A stretch of DNA of 6,385 nt from a bacterium. Lineage in GTDB: Bacteria; Eremiobacterota; Eremiobacteria; Baltobacterales; Baltobacteraceae. Numbering within the stretch: position 1 is the stretch's first letter; the number at the start of each line of letters is the position of its first letter. The DNA lies in the NCBI GenBank assembly GCA_021782295.1, contig JAJXVC010000114.1:1-6385 (forward strand), in the 5' to 3' direction. The notes beneath the pieces are model-generated. The model was not told the origin of the DNA, ran no database searches, and saw only the letters and a list, made by a program, of their open reading frames with translations. A program made the position numbers and the translations under genes. Shown one piece after another: positions 4,811 to 6,385 of this stretch.

Positions 4811-6385
4811 TCGCCGAGCAAGCGCTCCACCTTCGGGTTCTCGGCGGTGGGCCGGGGGGATTGTATGCCGCCTTACTTGCGAAGGCGCGTTTTCCGCAGT
4901 GGCGCGTCGAGCTCGCCGAACGAAACGCGTTCGGTGATACCTTCGGGTGGGGTGTCGTATTCTCCGATGCGACGCTCGACGCTCTCTCGCGCGCCGACGC
5001 GGAGAGCTTTGCACGGATCGAGCGCAATTTCATTCGCTGGGATGATATCGAGGTTCATTTTCAAAACAGCGTCGTGCGCTCGGGCGGGCACGGATTCGCC
5101 GGGATCGCGCGAAAAAAAATGCTCTCGATCCTCCACGAACGCGCGCTGGAACTCGGCGTCGACCTCCGTTATAACGAGCAAATCGACGATATCGATGCAT
5201 TTCGCCGCAACTGCGATATCGCGATTGCTGCCGACGGGATTCATTCGTCAACGCGGAATCGCTATACCGCGACCTTTCACCCGCACATCTCGGGCGGACG
5301 CTGCAAGTTCGTATGGTTGGGAAGCGATATCCCACTCGATGCGTTCACGTTCTTTTTTCGACGCACGGAGCACGGCTGGTTTACCGTTCATGCCTACCGC
5401 TTCGATGCAGATACCAGCACCTTTATCGTCGAGTGTCGCGAGGAGACATGGCGGGCGCACGGCCTCGATCGTGCGGAAACTGCGGAGAGCGTCGCATTTT
5501 GCGAACGACTCTTCGCCGAGGATCTGCGTGGGTATCGCCTGTTTGCCAACCCGGGGCACCGACGGGGAAGCGCGTGGATCGATTTTACCTTCGTCGAAAA
5601 TGAGCGTTGGCACGAGGGCAATATGGTGTTGCTCGGGGATGCGGCGCACACGGCGCATTTTTCGGTCGGCTCCGGAACGAAACTCGCCATGGAGGATGCG
5701 ATCGCGCTCGTCGACGCCTTCGCCCGCCATGCGACCTTGGAAGAGGCTTTCGCACAGTATGAAGACGAGCGAAAGGTCGAGGTGCTGAAGCTACAAAACG
5801 CGGCGCGAAATTCAACCCAATGGTTTGAAAACGTCGCGCGCTATGCACGACTCGACCCACAGAGCTTCGCGTATAGCCTATTGACGCGCAGTCAACGCAT
5901 CGGGCACGAAAACCTACGGGCACGCGACGCCGAATATGTCGGAGCGATCGAGGAGCGCTTCGGCTCACCACCGCTCCCGCCGATGTTCTCGTCATTTCGC
6001 CTGCGTGGGCTCACGTTGCATAACCGTGTCGTCGTCTCGCCGATGGATATGTATAGCGCGGTCGACGGAGTGCCGAATGATTTTCATCTCGTTCACTACG
6101 GCAGCCGCGCGCTTGGCGGTGCGGGGCTGGTCGTTACCGAAATGACCTGCGTGAGCGCGCAGGGGCGCATCACGCCGGGATGCACCGGGATGTATGCACC
6201 GGCGCATGTTGCCGGTTGGAAGCGCATCGTCGACTTCGTCCACGAGCGAACGTCGGCAAAGATCGCGCTGCAGCTTGGTCACTCCGGCCCGAAGGGCTCG
6301 ACGAAATTGATGTGGGAAGGCATGGACGAACCGCTGCCTTTCGGAAATTGGCCGCTCGTCGCTCCGTCGGCGATTCCGTATGCAC
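4807..6385 (+). CDS. Bifunctional FAD monooxygenase/OYE-type reductase (2-aminobenzoyl-CoA or salicylyl-CoA type), 3' end outside window
   Basis: The frame stays open from GTG at 4807 to the window edge (526 codons visible; full-length relatives are roughly 770-790 residues). Residues 1 to about 385 are a class A flavoprotein hydroxylase: GGGPGG (13-18) binds [18 protein letters not shown] is a family hallmark, AADG (141-144) is the DG motif, and [19 protein letters not shown] (275-293) is the GD motif. From about residue 392 an Old Yellow Enzyme-like domain begins: [20 protein letters not shown], then SPMDMYSA (411-418), [22 protein letters not shown] and QLGHSG (489-494). This fusion is known from 2-aminobenzoyl-CoA monooxygenase/reductase, which hydroxylates and then reduces the CoA-bound ring, and it is widely annotated as salicylyl-CoA 5-hydroxylase/oxidoreductase. 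Which substrate applies here is open. The GTG overlaps the upstream TGA (GTGA) and is the only start codon placed correctly before the FAD motif. Confidence 0.9.
   Translation, partial: MIAEQALHLRVLGGGPGGLYAALLAKARFPQWRVELAERNAFGDTFGWGVVFSDATLDALSRADAESFARIERNFIRWDDIEVHFQNSVVRSGGHGFAGIARKKMLSILHERALELGVDLRYNEQIDDIDAFRRNCDIAIAADGIHSSTRNRYTATFHPHISGGRCKFVWLGSDIPLDAFTFFFRRTEHGWFTVHAYRFDADTSTFIVECREETWRAHGLDRAETAESVAFCERLFAEDLRGYRLFANPGHRRGSAWIDFTFVENERWHEGNMVLLGDAAHTAHFSVGSGTKLAMEDAIALVDAFARHATLEEAFAQYEDERKVEVLKLQNAARNSTQWFENVARYARLDPQSFAYSLLTRSQRIGHENLRARDAEYVGAIEERFGSPPLPPMFSSFRLRGLTLHNRVVVSPMDMYSAVDGVPNDFHLVHYGSRALGGAGLVVTEMTCVSAQGRITPGCTGMYAPAHVAGWKRIVDFVHERTSAKIALQLGHSGPKGSTKLMWEGMDEPLPFGNWPLVAPSAIPYA

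Overview
The window looks like a stretch of chromosome from a GC-rich bacterium. The third codon position is dominated by G and C in all the genes from about 1260 onward, start codons include GTG, and gene pairs overlap by 4 bases. Codon style and gene content would fit a soil lineage such as Candidatus Eremiobacterota or an actinobacterium-like group. I can only guess at the taxon.

Left part (1-1259), an accessory patch. It opens with the last 60 codons and right end of an IS3-family insertion sequence. An AT-richer orphan lipoprotein gene follows directly. Then come about 520 bp without a convincing gene, holding an imperfect inverted repeat and, close to the next gene, a run of three short GC-rich hairpins.

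Middle part (1260-3295). A small double zinc-ribbon protein lies on the + strand. It converges on a minus-strand two-gene operon, a DUF3311 small membrane protein followed by a sodium:solute symporter of the monocarboxylate (MctP-like) type, joined by an ATGA overlap. The zinc-ribbon gene and the symporter gene end tail-to-tail in one shared CTAG, so each TAG stop lies within the other gene's end.

Right part (3296-6385). A + strand operon diverges from the transporter operon with only 25 bp between the preferred starts. It begins with a CrtI/PYROXD2-like FAD-dependent oxidoreductase. A GTGA overlap couples this to a large fusion protein: an N-terminal FAD aromatic monooxygenase joined to an Old Yellow Enzyme-like domain. 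This is the architecture of 2-aminobenzoyl-CoA monooxygenase/reductase, also annotated as bifunctional salicylyl-CoA 5-hydroxylase/oxidoreductase. The window ends inside its second domain. The fusion gene has no stop within the window and starts with GTG, so it is easily missed.

Taken together, the divergent transporter and flavoenzyme operons suggest uptake and CoA-dependent breakdown of a carboxylic, probably aromatic, acid. That functional link is inference. I see no CRISPR array, tRNA, rRNA or defence system, and nothing that clearly qualifies as an undescribed system. The most useful second looks are the IS-made promoter at 209-236, the palindromic gene boundaries around the transporter operon, and the coupled flavoenzyme pair.
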